A stretch of DNA of 64,000 nucleotides from Micromonospora sp. H61 (GTDB taxonomy: Bacteria > Actinomycetota > Actinomycetes > Mycobacteriales > Micromonosporaceae), in the NCBI RefSeq assembly GCF_018070325.1, contig NZ_JAGPXY010000010.1, positions 54,660-118,659 on the forward strand. Reading direction: 5' to 3'. The notes beneath the pieces were generated by a model, which saw only the letters and a program-made list of their open reading frames with translations, was not told the DNA's origin and did not search any database. Positions 7,869 to 16,441 of the stretch are shown in pieces (position 1 is the first letter of the stretch; each line of letters starts with the position of its first letter). The translations under genes were made by a program, and so were the position numbers.

Positions 7869-8579
7869 TCAGAAGTGGCGCAGCAGGTCCCGGAACGCGG
7901 CGAGCCGCAGCACCCCACCGTCTGTCGGGTCCAGCTCGTCGTCCTCCAGCACCCAGGTGTTCGCGTTCGGAATGAACACCGCGTTCAACCCGGCGGCCCG
8001 CGCCGGCAGGATGTCGGACTTCGGGGAGTTGCCGATCATCCACGCGCCGTCCGGCGCGAAGCCGTGCTCCCGAGTGAGCCACCGGTACGTGTCGACGTTC
8101 TTCTCGGCGACGATGTGCGCGGCGCCGAAGTGGTGCAGCAGACCGCAGGCGTCCAGCTTGCGCTGCTGCTCCTCCCGATCGCCCTTGGTGAGCAGCAGCA
8201 ACTCGTGCCGGCCGCCCAACTCGTCGAGCGCGTCGGCCACCCCGGGCATCAGCTCCACCTGGTGCTCGACGAGGGCCACCGCCAGCCGGTCGATCTCCTG
8301 ACGTTCGGAGTCGGTGGCCGGCCGCTCGCGCAGCCGCTCCAGGCACTCCGCCAGGCTGCGCAGAAAGACCTTGCTGCCGTACCCGTGCGCCACCGCGTTG
8401 GCCCGCTCGATGTCGTCGAGGACGGCCCGCAGCGCGGCCCGGTCCAGGGTGGGATGGTCCAGCCAGCCCAGGAAGTCGTCGATCACCCGCTCGAAGACGA
8501 CGTTGTTCTCCCACAACGTGTCGTCCGCATCGAAGATCAACACCTGTGCCTGTCGTCGCGCCGCCACGCCGACCGTCAT
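7869..8579 (-). CDS. HAD-superfamily hydrolase
   Basis: 236 residues, complete set of HAD motifs: motif I FDADDTLW (Asp17 nucleophile, Asp19), motif II LLLTKGD, motif III Lys in AEKNVDTYRW, and motif IV GNSPKSDILPA. A four-helix cap lies between motifs I and II, as in YjjG or phosphoglycolate phosphatase-like enzymes. The start at 8579 follows GGGGAGGGG. A small-molecule phosphatase is the likely function; substrate not readable. The frame can be extended far upstream, but that part overlaps the divergent lipoprotein gene and is not protein-like. Confidence 0.88.
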   Translation of the reverse strand: MTVGVAARRQAQVLIFDADDTLWENNVVFERVIDDFLGWLDHPTLDRAALRAVLDDIERANAVAHGYGSKVFLRSLAECLERLRERPATDSERQEIDRLAVALVEHQVELMPGVADALDELGGRHELLLLTKGDREEQQRKLDACGLLHHFGAAHIVAEKNVDTYRWLTREHGFAPDGAWMIGNSPKSDILPARAAGLNAVFIPNANTWVLEDDELDPTDGGVLRLAAFRDLLRHF

Positions 8580-8733
8580 GCCATCCCCTCCCCGTGCCAC
8601 CGCCCCCAAGGCCGAGAGACAGGATAGGCGGGAGATCGATTTGAGATCTTCCGGATTTTCGTGAACCGTTCCGGCACGGCCGTCGTCATGCGGAGGCGAC
8701 ATCAGGTTCGGGACGGCTCTTGAGGAGTGCGGC

Positions 8734-9378
8734 ATGTTCACCACGAAGTGGGTCACCGGGGCGGCGATGCTGGCCTGCGCCAGCGCGCTGGTGGCGTGCC
8801 AGGGCGGTGCGGACAAGGCGCCGGGCGCCGCGGCGGGCACGCCGACGCCGTCGGGCACCGTGACAGGCGCGCCGACACCGACGGCAGCGGGACCGACCAC
8901 GTCGTCGGCAGCGGCGACCGACCCACTGCTGTCCGGCAAGCGCGAGGTCACGATCACCCGCGTGCAGGGTTCGGGGCAGCCGTTGGAGATCAGCGGGCGA
9001 CTCGAGGAGGGCGGCGACACCGGCGGTCGCATCCTGTTCGTGCCGACACCGATCGGCGGCGACCGGTACGTGATCAGGGCATTCGGCACCAGGGACGACC
9101 ACCCCGTCAATGACGACCCGTCCTGCTGGCAGGTGAACGGCCTGGACATCGAGCCCGAACTGACCATCGGGGCCGTCGTCTGCGACCAGGACGACCCGAT
9201 CCAGCGGTTCACCATCATCGCCAAGGGCGACGGCACGTACGCGATCGGCAGCGAGACCCGATTCCTGCAGCACCTCCCCGGCAACGGTCTCGTCCTCAAG
9301 GAGTTGGGCAACGCCAAGCTGAACACCACGTTCCGGTTCACCGACAAGGGCCCGGCCGACCGCCAGCCCATCAACTGA
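8734..9378 (+). CDS. Lipoprotein with a ricin-like C-terminal region
   Basis: 214 residues. Signal peptide with lipobox LVAC (cysteine near residue 22), then a low-complexity Thr/Pro/Ala linker to about residue 65, then a compact domain of about 145 residues with repeated strand-turn patterns such as CDQDDPIQRFTIIAKGDGTY. The Q-x-F-x-I pattern recalls ricin-type beta-trefoil repeats, but only weakly. GAGGAG lies before the ATG. Surface-anchored; ligand unknown. It is divergent from the HAD gene. Confidence 0.7.
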   Translation: MFTTKWVTGAAMLACASALVACQGGADKAPGAAAGTPTPSGTVTGAPTPTAAGPTTSSAAATDPLLSGKREVTITRVQGSGQPLEISGRLEEGGDTGGRILFVPTPIGGDRYVIRAFGTRDDHPVNDDPSCWQVNGLDIEPELTIGAVVCDQDDPIQRFTIIAKGDGTYAIGSETRFLQHLPGNGLVLKELGNAKLNTTFRFTDKGPADRQPIN

Positions 9379-9408
9379 CCACGATCGGGGGCGTCGGCGG
9401 CGGCCCGG

Positions 9409-9993
9409 TCAGGGCCACCGCAGCAACCGTTGCGCGATCAACGCCTCGCGGTCCTCCTGCCCCTCGGGTCGCAGCCGGCCACCGCGGGTGAGCATCACCA
9501 CGCCGTGCAGCAGGCTCCAACCCACCTCGGCCAGGGTGTCCGGGTCCCGCCCCTCGGCCAGCGGGGTCAGGGCCGCCCGCAACTCGGCGAAGACCGACCG
9601 CGGCGCGGCCGGCACACCATCCACGCCGAGGGCCAGGTCGGGGGTCAGCGCGAGCATGGCGTCATAGACCTCAGGATTCGTGTACGCGAAGTCGAGGTAC
9701 GCGGTCGCGACCGCCGGCCAAGCCCCGTCGGGGCTGCCGGCGGTCTCCGCGTGCGCCTCGGCGAGGTCGGCGGCCAGATCGGCGAAGGCGCACACCGCGA
9801 CGGCGGCGATCAGCGCCTCCAGATCGGCGAAGTGCCGATAGATGTCGCCCATGTCGATCTCGGTGCGTTCGGCGAGCCGTCGGGTGGTCACGCCCGCCCA
9901 GCCCTCCGTCTCGGCCAGCTCTCGCGCGACGGTGACGATGAGGTCACGCCGGTCCTGTTCAGTGGCCTTCTCGGCAGGTCCGGGCACGCCCAC
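9409..9993 (-). CDS. TetR family transcriptional regulator
   Basis: About 194 residues. Helix-turn-helix at roughly residues 15-60 (GWAGVTTRRLAERTEIDMGD, then YRHFADLEALI), with a C-terminal domain typical of the group with TetR_C_25-like helices. The start is not certain: GTG at 9993 or 9987 begin just before PGPAEKATEQDRR, while the longest frame (10080) adds a stretch that looks non-coding. Divergent from the LtrA gene, which is its probable target. Confidence 0.82.
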   Translation of the reverse strand: MGVPGPAEKATEQDRRDLIVTVARELAETEGWAGVTTRRLAERTEIDMGDIYRHFADLEALIAAVAVCAFADLAADLAEAHAETAGSPDGAWPAVATAYLDFAYTNPEVYDAMLALTPDLALGVDGVPAAPRSVFAELRAALTPLAEGRDPDTLAEVGWSLLHGVVMLTRGGRLRPEGQEDREALIAQRLLRWP

Positions 9994-10166
9994 GAGCGTA
10001 GAGGCGTACACCTGCCGTAGCGGTCGGGTGACAGATTGGTGACTGTTGTGGTGGGCCGGTTCCCTCGCTCCACGTGCCACAGCCGCCCCCTGGCTCGTTA
10101 GGCGAGGAGATCACCGCGACGGGAGGGGCACGTGATCGTGCGGCGACACCGGCGCGTGGCGAGCCC

Positions 10167-11366
10167 ATGAGGAACACCCCCGACAGACTGTTGCGCAGCG
10201 AGGCATCCCGCCAGCGGGCCACCTTTCTGGAGCTCTTCCTCGACCTGGTCTTCGTCTTCGCCCTCACCCGGATCTCGGCGCGGCTGATCGCCGACTTCAC
10301 CGACGGCCAACGGGGCGTGTACGCGGGCCTCGGCCAGGCTCTGCTGCTGTTCCTGGCGCTGTGGGCGGTCTGGTCGGTGACGGTCTGGTCGACCAGTTGG
10401 CTGGACCCGGACGCCCCGATCGTCCAGACCGTCATCGTCATGACGCTGGTGGGTGCCATGACGATGGCCGTCGCCGTGCCGCACGGCTTCGGCGCACGGG
10501 CCTCCCTCTTCGCCATCACCCTGGTGACCCTCCAGATCGGCCGAGTGGTGTTCTTCCACGTCGCCGGGCACGGCCGGCCGGACCCACACCAGTCGATCCG
10601 GATCCTGTTCTGGTTCGGCTTGAGCGCACCGCTCTGGGTCGTCGGCGGGCTGGTCGACGACGGCACGGTTCGTGGGTCACTCTGGACCTTCGCCGTGCTG
10701 ATCGACTACACCGGGCTGTTCCTCGGCTGGCCGACCCCCCGACTCGGCGCGCAACGGCTCGGCGTGCAGATGATCGCCGCCGAGCACCTGGCCGAGCGGT
10801 ACCAACAGTTCCTCCTCATCGCTCTCGGCGAGGCGATCTTCGTCATCGGCCTCGCCTTCAGCGGCAGCGAGTTCCACATCGACCAGACGGGTGGGTTCGT
10901 CCTGGCGCTGGCGAGCACAGTCCTGCTCTGGCGGATCTACTTCCACGTCGCGGGAGGAATGCTGGGCACCGCCGTCGACCATTCCCGTAACCCGGCCCGA
11001 CTCGCTACCGACATGGCGTTCGCCCACATGGTCATGATCGCGGGGATCGTGCTCACCGGCGTCGGCTTCGAGCTGTTCATCGCCGAGCCGCTCGGGCACC
11101 TCCCGGCGACCTGGCTCATCGCCATCTTCGGCGGCCCGGTGCTCTTCCTCGCCGGACGATCGGCGCTGGAATACCAGGTCTTCGGTCGGGTGTCCCGGTC
11201 CCGGCTGGCCGGCCTGCTGGCCTTCGGCCTGCTGATCCCGGCAGCACTGCACCTCCAGCCCCTCACCGCCGGCGCCGTCGCCGCCGTGGTGCTGCTCGGC
11301 GTCGCCAGCGCGGACGCGCGACGCTCCCGTCGACACCCATCAGAGACACCCACGCCCCCGTACTAG
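10167..11366 (+). CDS. ltrA: Low temperature requirement protein A (LtrA) family membrane protein
   Basis: 399 residues, about 10 transmembrane helices. The LtrA signature is plain near the N-terminus (ATFLELFLDLVFVFALTRIS), with AEHLAERYQQFLLIALGEAI in the middle, both hallmarks of the family. The molecular function of LtrA is unknown; the name comes from cold-sensitive Listeria mutants. The start at 10167 lacks a strong ribosome-binding site; the open frame begins at 10074. Divergent from a TetR gene, so ligand-controlled expression is likely. Confidence 0.85.
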   Translation: MRNTPDRLLRSEASRQRATFLELFLDLVFVFALTRISARLIADFTDGQRGVYAGLGQALLLFLALWAVWSVTVWSTSWLDPDAPIVQTVIVMTLVGAMTMAVAVPHGFGARASLFAITLVTLQIGRVVFFHVAGHGRPDPHQSIRILFWFGLSAPLWVVGGLVDDGTVRGSLWTFAVLIDYTGLFLGWPTPRLGAQRLGVQMIAAEHLAERYQQFLLIALGEAIFVIGLAFSGSEFHIDQTGGFVLALASTVLLWRIYFHVAGGMLGTAVDHSRNPARLATDMAFAHMVMIAGIVLTGVGFELFIAEPLGHLPATWLIAIFGGPVLFLAGRSALEYQVFGRVSRSRLAGLLAFGLLIPAALHLQPLTAGAVAAVVLLGVASADARRSRRHPSETPTPPY

Positions 11367-11370
11367 GCAG

Positions 11371-12285
11371 TCAACGGCGCAGGGTGGTCTCCCGCCGCAT
11401 GTGGGACAACTTCTCAGGGTTGCGCACCGCGTAGACCCCACTGATGAGACCGCCGTCGATACGCAACGCGAGGACCGTGTCGACAGCGCCGTCGAGCCGC
11501 AGAACCAGCGCCGGGTGACCGTTGACCTGAGCGGGGTGCAGCGACATGGTCGCGACCCTGGCGTGTCTGCTGCACAGCAGGCGGGCCACCTTGTCGGCCC
11601 CGGCGACAGGCCGCAGCACGGCCTGCTTGATGCCGCCGCCGTCGCCGAGGAGCACGACATCCGGCGCGAGGACGTCGAGGAGCCCCTGCACGTCGCCGGT
11701 CTCGACCGCCAGCCGGAACGCGTCCAACGCCCGCCGGGTGTCCGCCGGGGAGACCATCCCGCGCGGCCGGCGCGCGGCGACATGCGCCCGCGCACGGTGG
11801 GCGATCTGACGGACCGCTGCCGAACTCTTGTCGACCGCCTCGGCGATCTCGTCGTATCCAATGTCGAAGACCTCACGGAGGACGAACACCGCCCGCTCGG
11901 TCGGCGCCAGCGTCTCCAGCACCAGCAGCATCGCCATCGAGACGCTCTCGGCGAGTTCGACGTCGTCGGCGACGTCGGGCGCTGTCAGCAACGGCTCGGG
12001 TAGCCAGGAGCCGACGTAGGACTCCCTGCGCCGGCCGACCGCACGCAGCCGGTTGAGCGACTGGCGGGTGGTGATCCGGACCAGGTAGGCACGCTGGTCC
12101 CGAACCGTCGCGTGATCCGCGTCCGCCCACCGCAGCCAGGTCTCCTGGAGTACGTCCTCCGCGTCGGCAGCCGAACCGAGCATCTCGTACGCGACGGTGA
12201 AGAGGAGGTTTCTGTGGTTGACGAACGCGTCGACGGTGCCGTCCCCCCGGCCGTCCGCACTCACGATTCCGCCTCCCGCATCCAT
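11371..12285 (-). CDS. ECF41-type (SigJ-like) sigma factor
   Basis: 304 residues. Region 2 (LLFTVAYEMLGSAADAEDVL), the linker with W-L-P-E-P-L typical of ECF41/SigJ, region 4 (DIGYDEIAEAVDKSSAAVRQ) and a fused C-terminal SnoaL-like domain (about residues 185-304), which in this group acts as a built-in regulator in place of an anti-sigma factor. The start at 12285 (GGAGG 4 bases upstream) fits the promoter found at 12327-12353; GTG 12264 is possible. Longer starts would lie upstream of that promoter. Likely targets are its own gene and the divergent DoxX gene. Confidence 0.92.
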   Translation of the reverse strand: MDAGGGIVSADGRGDGTVDAFVNHRNLLFTVAYEMLGSAADAEDVLQETWLRWADADHATVRDQRAYLVRITTRQSLNRLRAVGRRRESYVGSWLPEPLLTAPDVADDVELAESVSMAMLLVLETLAPTERAVFVLREVFDIGYDEIAEAVDKSSAAVRQIAHRARAHVAARRPRGMVSPADTRRALDAFRLAVETGDVQGLLDVLAPDVVLLGDGGGIKQAVLRPVAGADKVARLLCSRHARVATMSLHPAQVNGHPALVLRLDGAVDTVLALRIDGGLISGVYAVRNPEKLSHMRRETTLRR

Positions 12286-12326
12286 ACGTCCTCCAGTCTC
12301 GCCGAACTCGACCGCGTCGCTCACCA

Positions 12327-12353
12327 GACACCGGCCTCCCGACTTCTGTGACA
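12327..12353 (-). promoter_or_regulatory. ECF41-type promoter for the sigma factor gene
   Basis: On the minus strand TGTCACA (12353-12347), 16-bp spacer, TGTC (12330-12327). As I recall it, the ECF41 consensus is TGTCACA, about 16 bp, CGTC. It is placed 42 bp upstream of the start at 12285. Confidence 0.8.
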
Positions 12354-12386
12354 CCGGGCGTCGGTGCTCCTCGTCACTTCACGAGC

Positions 12387-12413
12387 TGTCACAGCGCACC
12401 GGCCGGCGGTGTC
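12387..12413 (+). promoter_or_regulatory. ECF41-type promoter for the DoxX gene
   Basis: TGTCACA (12387-12393), 16-bp spacer, TGTC (12410-12413), 29 bp upstream of the DoxX start codon. It has the same elements and spacing as the divergent promoter for the sigma gene. Confidence 0.82.
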
Positions 12414-12442
12414 TCCTGTGCGACCCGATACGGAGGCAAATC

Positions 12443-12826
12443 ATGAACCTGGCACTGTGGATCGCGGCCGGCCTGTTGGCCACAATTGCCCTGGCCGGCG
12501 GCATCACCAAGACGTTCGTACCCAAGCAGAAGTTGTCCGCCGCCAACGGCGGCGGGTGGACCGGCGACGCCAGCGTGGGCTTCGTCAAGACCCTCGGGGT
12601 CCTCGAACTCCTGGCCGCTGTCGGCTTCATCCTGCCCGCCGTGCTCGACATCGCACCGGTGCTCGTGCCGGTGACCGCGATCTGCTGGGTTCTGCTGATG
12701 GTCGGCGCGATGATCACCCACCTGCGCTACGGCGAGGCGAGGTTCATGGTGCTGAATCTGATCTATCTCGCGCTGGCCGCGTTCGTGGCCTGGGGCCGCC
12801 TCGGACCCGAGCCCTTCACCGGCTGA
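12443..12826 (+). CDS. DoxX-like membrane protein
   Basis: 127 residues, four hydrophobic helices, DoxX/DUF4267-like. N-terminus MNLALWIAAGLLATIALAGG, a loop KTFVPKQKL, then GVLELLAAVGFILPAVLDIA as the second and third helices. DoxX-type proteins take part in redox or thiol stress responses in mycobacteria with MRX complexes; whether that holds here is not known. The ATG at 12443 follows GGAGGC. It is preceded by an ECF41-type promoter, so it is the likely regulon member of the neighbouring sigma factor. Confidence 0.85.
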   Translation: MNLALWIAAGLLATIALAGGITKTFVPKQKLSAANGGGWTGDASVGFVKTLGVLELLAAVGFILPAVLDIAPVLVPVTAICWVLLMVGAMITHLRYGEARFMVLNLIYLALAAFVAWGRLGPEPFTG

Positions 12827-12914
12827 GTTGAGCCCGCTCCCGCCCCGGCTGACCGACGGTGCCCCGCTGTTCTCCGCAGGGTGGCGGCGCGGCCCGCGCG
12901 GGGCGGCGCGGCGC

Positions 12915-13514
12915 TCAGGAGGGTGCGGCGGCGGGGAAACCGTCGGTGAGCGCGCCGATCACCCGCTGGATCCGGTGATCCGCTGACGAGTCGGTGTGGC
13001 CGGTCAACGCGACGTGGTGCAGGACGCTGACCACCGCCAGAGCCAGTGCCTCGGCGTCGGCGCCGGCAGGCACCCGCCCACGGGTCTGCTCGGCGGCCAG
13101 ATAGTCGGCGACCGCGCGTTCGATCCCCCGCAGCCCCGACATTCCACTGCCCAGGACCGCCTCGACGTTCGCCGTCAACTCCGGGCGGAAGGCGGTCAGC
13201 CGGGTCAACGCCGTCAGCGTGCCCAACGGCGTGGCCAGGACGGCCCGACGCAGGTTGTCGGCGACAGTGCCGGACCCGGCGCGCTCCGGCAGGCCGGCCA
13301 CCTCGCCCGAGATCTGGAAGACGCGGTCGACAGCGAACCCGGTCAGGAAGTCGTCGAAGTTCGCGAAGTGCGCGTAGAGCAGGCCGGTCGCGACGCCGGC
13401 CTCGCGCGTCACGGCCCGGCCGGTGAGCCTGCTCGGCCCCTCTTCCACTATCAACCGCTCGACGGCAGCGAAGAGCTGCTGTCTGAGCGCTGGGATGGCG
13501 ACTCCGCGCGGCAT
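12915..13514 (-). CDS. TetR family transcriptional regulator
   Basis: 199 residues; helix-turn-helix at about residues 10-52 (GPSRLTGRAVTREAGVATGL, then YAHFANFDDFL) and a typical helical C-terminal domain. Divergent from the FAD monooxygenase gene at 13616. Two related palindromes in the 101-bp gap are convincing operators, so it probably represses both itself and the monooxygenase. Confidence 0.88.
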   Translation of the reverse strand: MPRGVAIPALRQQLFAAVERLIVEEGPSRLTGRAVTREAGVATGLLYAHFANFDDFLTGFAVDRVFQISGEVAGLPERAGSGTVADNLRRAVLATPLGTLTALTRLTAFRPELTANVEAVLGSGMSGLRGIERAVADYLAAEQTRGRVPAGADAEALALAVVSVLHHVALTGHTDSSADHRIQRVIGALTDGFPAAAPS

Positions 13515-13557
13515 GGCTGAAGTCTAGGCGGTGCCGCCGCCGCCGTTTGCGCCGGTA

Positions 13558-13571
13558 TGAACAGTCGCTCA
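13558..13571. promoter_or_regulatory. TetR operator A
   Basis: TGAACAGTCGCTCA: imperfect palindrome of form TGAnC-N4-GnTCA. Its centre is 22 bp, about two helical turns, from that of the site at 13580. Confidence 0.65.
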
Positions 13572-13579
13572 TACTGGTT

Positions 13580-13593
13580 TGAGCAGATGCTCA
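13580..13593. promoter_or_regulatory. TetR operator B
   Basis: TGAGCAGATGCTCA: 6-bp arms TGAGCA/TGCTCA around GA, of the same type as the site at 13558, 23 bp before the monooxygenase start. Confidence 0.72.
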
Positions 13594-13615
13594 TTCCAGG
13601 TGACGGAGGTGCCGG

Positions 13616-14773
13616 ATGAAACGTGCGGTGATCGTGGGTGCGGGGATAGCCGGGCTGGCCACAGCCCTGCGACTCCACCAGGACGGGTGGCAGGTCCTCG
13701 CGGCCGAACGAGCCCCGGCCCGGCGCAGCAGCGGCTACATGGTGAACCTGATCGGGCCGGGCTACGACGCCGCCGAACGCCTCGGCCTGCTCCCCGCGCT
13801 GACCGCCGCCGACCTCGGGCTGTTCACCACAGTGCTGGTCCACGCCGACGGACGCCCCAAGTTCACAGTGCCGACCGCCATCGCCGAGGCCGCACTCGGC
13901 AAGCGGGCCCTCTCGGTGTTCCGCGGCGACCTGGAAGCCAGCCTCTTCGAAGCGGTGCGGGACCGGGTCGACATCCGCTTCGGCACCACCGTCACGTCCA
14001 TCGACCAGGACACCGATCACGTACGCGTGAAGTTGAGCGACGGCACCATCGAGCAGGCCGACCTGCTGGTCGGTGCCGACGGGGTGCACTCGGCGACCCG
14101 TACCGCCGTGTTCGGCCCCGACTTCCGGGTGGACCTCCCGTACCTCGTGGCCGCCTTCCCCGTGACCCACCCGGTGCCCGGCGTGCCCGAGTCGTCAGCC
14201 ACCACGCACATCGGCCCCGGGCGCACCGCGGCGATGGTCAACCTGGGCCCGGACCGGTCGTCGGCGTTCTTCACCTATCGCAGCGCGCAGCCCGCCGCAG
14301 ACCTGAGGCGCGGGCCGGTCGACGCGCTGCGGGCCGCGTTCGGAGATCTGGCGGGCGGCGTGCCCGACGCGATCGACCATCTTGCGAAGGACCCGGCCAG
14401 CGCCTACTTCGACGCCGTCAGCCAGGTGGTCATGCCGCGCTGGAGCGCCGGTCGCGTCGTCCTGCTCGGAGACGCGGCGTGGTGCGTGACGCTCTTCGCC
14501 GGACACGGCGCGGCCCTCGCCCTGGCCGGCGCCGACCACCTCGGCGCCGCCCTGCGACGGCACGCCGACGACCTCCCGGCAGCACTCGCCGAGTGGGAGA
14601 CCGGACTACGCCCGGAGGTCAACAAACGGCAGGCACTCGCCCGCCGGGGAATGGCCCAGTACGCGCCACCCAGCCGATTCCACGTCTGGATGAGCGATCT
14701 GACCATCCGGGCGATCACCCTGCCCGGCGTCAGCGGCCTCGTCCGACGAGGTATCGAACGGGCAAATCGTTGA
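13616..14773 (+). CDS. FAD-dependent monooxygenase (PHBH/TetX fold)
   Basis: 385 residues. Rossmann G-x-G-x2-G at residues 8-13 (VGAGIAGLATAL), the conserved DG motif VGADGVHSATR and the GD motif VVLLGDAAW followed by AGHGAALALAGADHL. These define class A flavoprotein hydroxylases; substrates in the group range from aromatic compounds to tetracyclines and rifamycins, and nothing here narrows it. Start at 13616 follows GGAGG. Divergent from a TetR gene with two operators, as expected of an inducible catabolic or drug-modifying enzyme. Confidence 0.88.
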   Translation: MKRAVIVGAGIAGLATALRLHQDGWQVLAAERAPARRSSGYMVNLIGPGYDAAERLGLLPALTAADLGLFTTVLVHADGRPKFTVPTAIAEAALGKRALSVFRGDLEASLFEAVRDRVDIRFGTTVTSIDQDTDHVRVKLSDGTIEQADLLVGADGVHSATRTAVFGPDFRVDLPYLVAAFPVTHPVPGVPESSATTHIGPGRTAAMVNLGPDRSSAFFTYRSAQPAADLRRGPVDALRAAFGDLAGGVPDAIDHLAKDPASAYFDAVSQVVMPRWSAGRVVLLGDAAWCVTLFAGHGAALALAGADHLGAALRRHADDLPAALAEWETGLRPEVNKRQALARRGMAQYAPPSRFHVWMSDLTIRAITLPGVSGLVRRGIERANR

Positions 14774-14801
14774 GCGGTGCCCCGCGTCACATCGGTTGAC
14801 T

Positions 14802-14829
14802 TGAAGCGCTTGAAGTTGGGGACGCTTCA
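14802..14829. promoter_or_regulatory. MerR-type operator
   Basis: 7-bp arms TGAAGCG (14802-14808) and CGCTTCA (14823-14829), perfectly complementary, separated by 14 bp. A TTGACT hexamer at 14796-14801 could be the -35 element, with the dyad in the spacer, as usual for MerR proteins. The dyad ends 4 bases before the merR start, so the message would be near leaderless. Confidence 0.6.
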
Positions 14830-14832
14830 TCC

Positions 14833-15294
14833 ATGGCAGCGACGAGGGAAGGCCGGGAGCAGGCGGAATGGCCCCTGACCATCCAGGAGATGGCGCAGCG
14901 GTCGGGCTTCAGCGAGCCGACTCTGCGCTACTACGAGAAGGTCGGCCTGCTCGGTGCGGTGCCCCGCGACGACAGCAGCGGCCACCGCCGCTACGACACC
15001 CCACTCGCCGAGCGGGTCGACGCCCTGGCCTGCCTGCGGTCGTCCGGGATGAGCGTCGCGGACATGCGCCGGTATCTGACGCTGCTCGACGAGGGCGACC
15101 GGGCGGCCGCCGCCGAACAACGCGACCTCTTCGCCCGGCACGCCGACCGACTGTCCGCCGAGATCGAGCGGCTACGGGTACGCCAGGCGTACCTGCGCGC
15201 CAAGGCAGACATGTGGGATGCCCGGCACCGAGACGACGCCGCTGCCGAAACCCGCGCGGTCGAGCAGGTGGAGCGCGCTCTTCAGGATTTCTGA
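14833..15294 (+). CDS. MerR family transcriptional regulator
   Basis: 153 residues. MerR winged helix from about residue 15 (LTIQEMAQRSGFSEPTLRYY, then EKVGLLGAVPRDDSSGHRRY), followed by the long dimerisation helix (SAEIERLRVRQAYLRAKADM). No cluster of metal-binding cysteines, so it senses an organic ligand or oxidant rather than a metal. A MerR-type dyad directly precedes it. The gene is followed within 6 bp by the epimerase gene, the usual MerR/oxidoreductase pairing. Confidence 0.88.
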   Translation: MAATREGREQAEWPLTIQEMAQRSGFSEPTLRYYEKVGLLGAVPRDDSSGHRRYDTPLAERVDALACLRSSGMSVADMRRYLTLLDEGDRAAAAEQRDLFARHADRLSAEIERLRVRQAYLRAKADMWDARHRDDAAAETRAVEQVERALQDF

Positions 15295-15300
15295 CCAACG

Positions 15301-16365
15301 ATGGGACACACCATGTCAACCGATCTTCAACTTCGCTGCACCGACGACGCCCTGGTGCTGGTGACCGGCGCGACCGGTCACCTCGGCGGGCACTCCGTCG
15401 CCCGACTGCTCGACGAGGGCTACCGGGTGCGGATCACCGTCCGTGAGCCGGGCCAGGGCGACGAGGTGCTCGACCGGGTCCGGCAGGCGGGCACGAACCC
15501 GGATGGCCGGGTCGAGTTCCGCACCGCAGCCCTCTCCGCCGACGAGGGCTGGGCCGAGGCGGTCGCCGGGGCGCGCTACGTGCTGCACCACGCGTCGCCG
15601 TTCCCGTTCACCCCGCCCACTGACGACGACGAGGTGATCCGGCCAGCCCGCGACGGAGCGCTGCGCGTCCTGCGCGCCGCCCGCGAGGCCGGCGTACGGC
15701 GGGTGGTGCTGACCTCGTCGTACGCGGCGGTGGGCTACACCGTCAAGCCCGACGGCCAGTACACCGAGGCGGACTGGACGAACGTGGACGACGACATCCC
15801 GGCGTACCACCGGTCGAAGACGCTCGCCGAACGCGCCTCCTGGGACTACGTCCGGAACAACGGTGGGGTCGAGCTGAGCGTCGTCAACCCGACCGGCATC
15901 TTCGGGCCGCTGCTCGGGTCGCGGGTGTCCGCCTCGACCGGCCTGGTGCAGGCATTCCTGCAGGGGGCGATGCCGGTCGTACCCCGGATGCACTTCGGGG
16001 TGGTCGACGTCCGGGACGTGGTCGACCTGCACCTGCGCGCGATGCTGCACCCGGACGCCGCCGGTGAGCGGTTCATCGGGGTCAGTGGCCGGTCGATCAG
16101 CTTCCTCGACCTGGCGAAGATGCTCGCCCGACACCTGCCGAGCCTGGCCGACCGGGTGCCGGCCCGCGAGTTGAGCGACGACGAGGTCCGGGAGGCCGCG
16201 AAGACCGAGCCGGCGCTCCGTGAGGCCGCCGCCCTCCAAGGTCAGATCCCGGTGATCAGCAACGACAAGGCCCGCACCGTCCTCGGCTGGCGGCCCCGCC
16301 CGGTGGAGACGACCATCACCGACACCGCCGACAGCCTCATCAAGCTCGGCGTGGTCACCACCTGA
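15301..16365 (+). CDS. NAD(P)-dependent epimerase / dihydroflavonol-reductase-like SDR
   Basis: 354 residues, extended short-chain dehydrogenase. Cofactor motif VTGATGHLGG (G-x2-G-x2-G), catalytic Ser in TSSYAAVGY and the Y-x3-K pair in AYHRSKTLAE. The fold and length fit dihydroflavonol-4-reductase or cinnamoyl-CoA-reductase-like aldehyde/ketone reductases. Two in-frame ATGs (15301, 15313) are possible starts and neither has a clear ribosome-binding site. It directly follows merR and is its likely target. A tetraloop hairpin (16422-16441) follows. Confidence 0.88.
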   Translation: MGHTMSTDLQLRCTDDALVLVTGATGHLGGHSVARLLDEGYRVRITVREPGQGDEVLDRVRQAGTNPDGRVEFRTAALSADEGWAEAVAGARYVLHHASPFPFTPPTDDDEVIRPARDGALRVLRAAREAGVRRVVLTSSYAAVGYTVKPDGQYTEADWTNVDDDIPAYHRSKTLAERASWDYVRNNGGVELSVVNPTGIFGPLLGSRVSASTGLVQAFLQGAMPVVPRMHFGVVDVRDVVDLHLRAMLHPDAAGERFIGVSGRSISFLDLAKMLARHLPSLADRVPARELSDDEVREAAKTEPALREAAALQGQIPVISNDKARTVLGWRPRPVETTITDTADSLIKLGVVTT

Positions 16366-16421
16366 CCGCTACAGCGTGCTCGGGCTGGTTACGGAGGATC
16401 GCACCAAGGCTCGCCGCCGCA

Positions 16422-16441
16422 GCTACCGGTGCGCCGGTAGC
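16422..16441 (+). terminator. Hairpin downstream of the epimerase gene
   Basis: Perfect 8-bp stem (GCTACCGG/CCGGTAGC) with a 4-nt loop, 57 bases after the stop at 16365. The rest of 16366-16622 holds only a leader for the next gene. Confidence 0.55.

Noticed and set aside
12286..12354. Longer start for the ECF41 sigma factor
   Set aside because: It lies within and upstream of the ECF41-type promoter, so it cannot be in the message.
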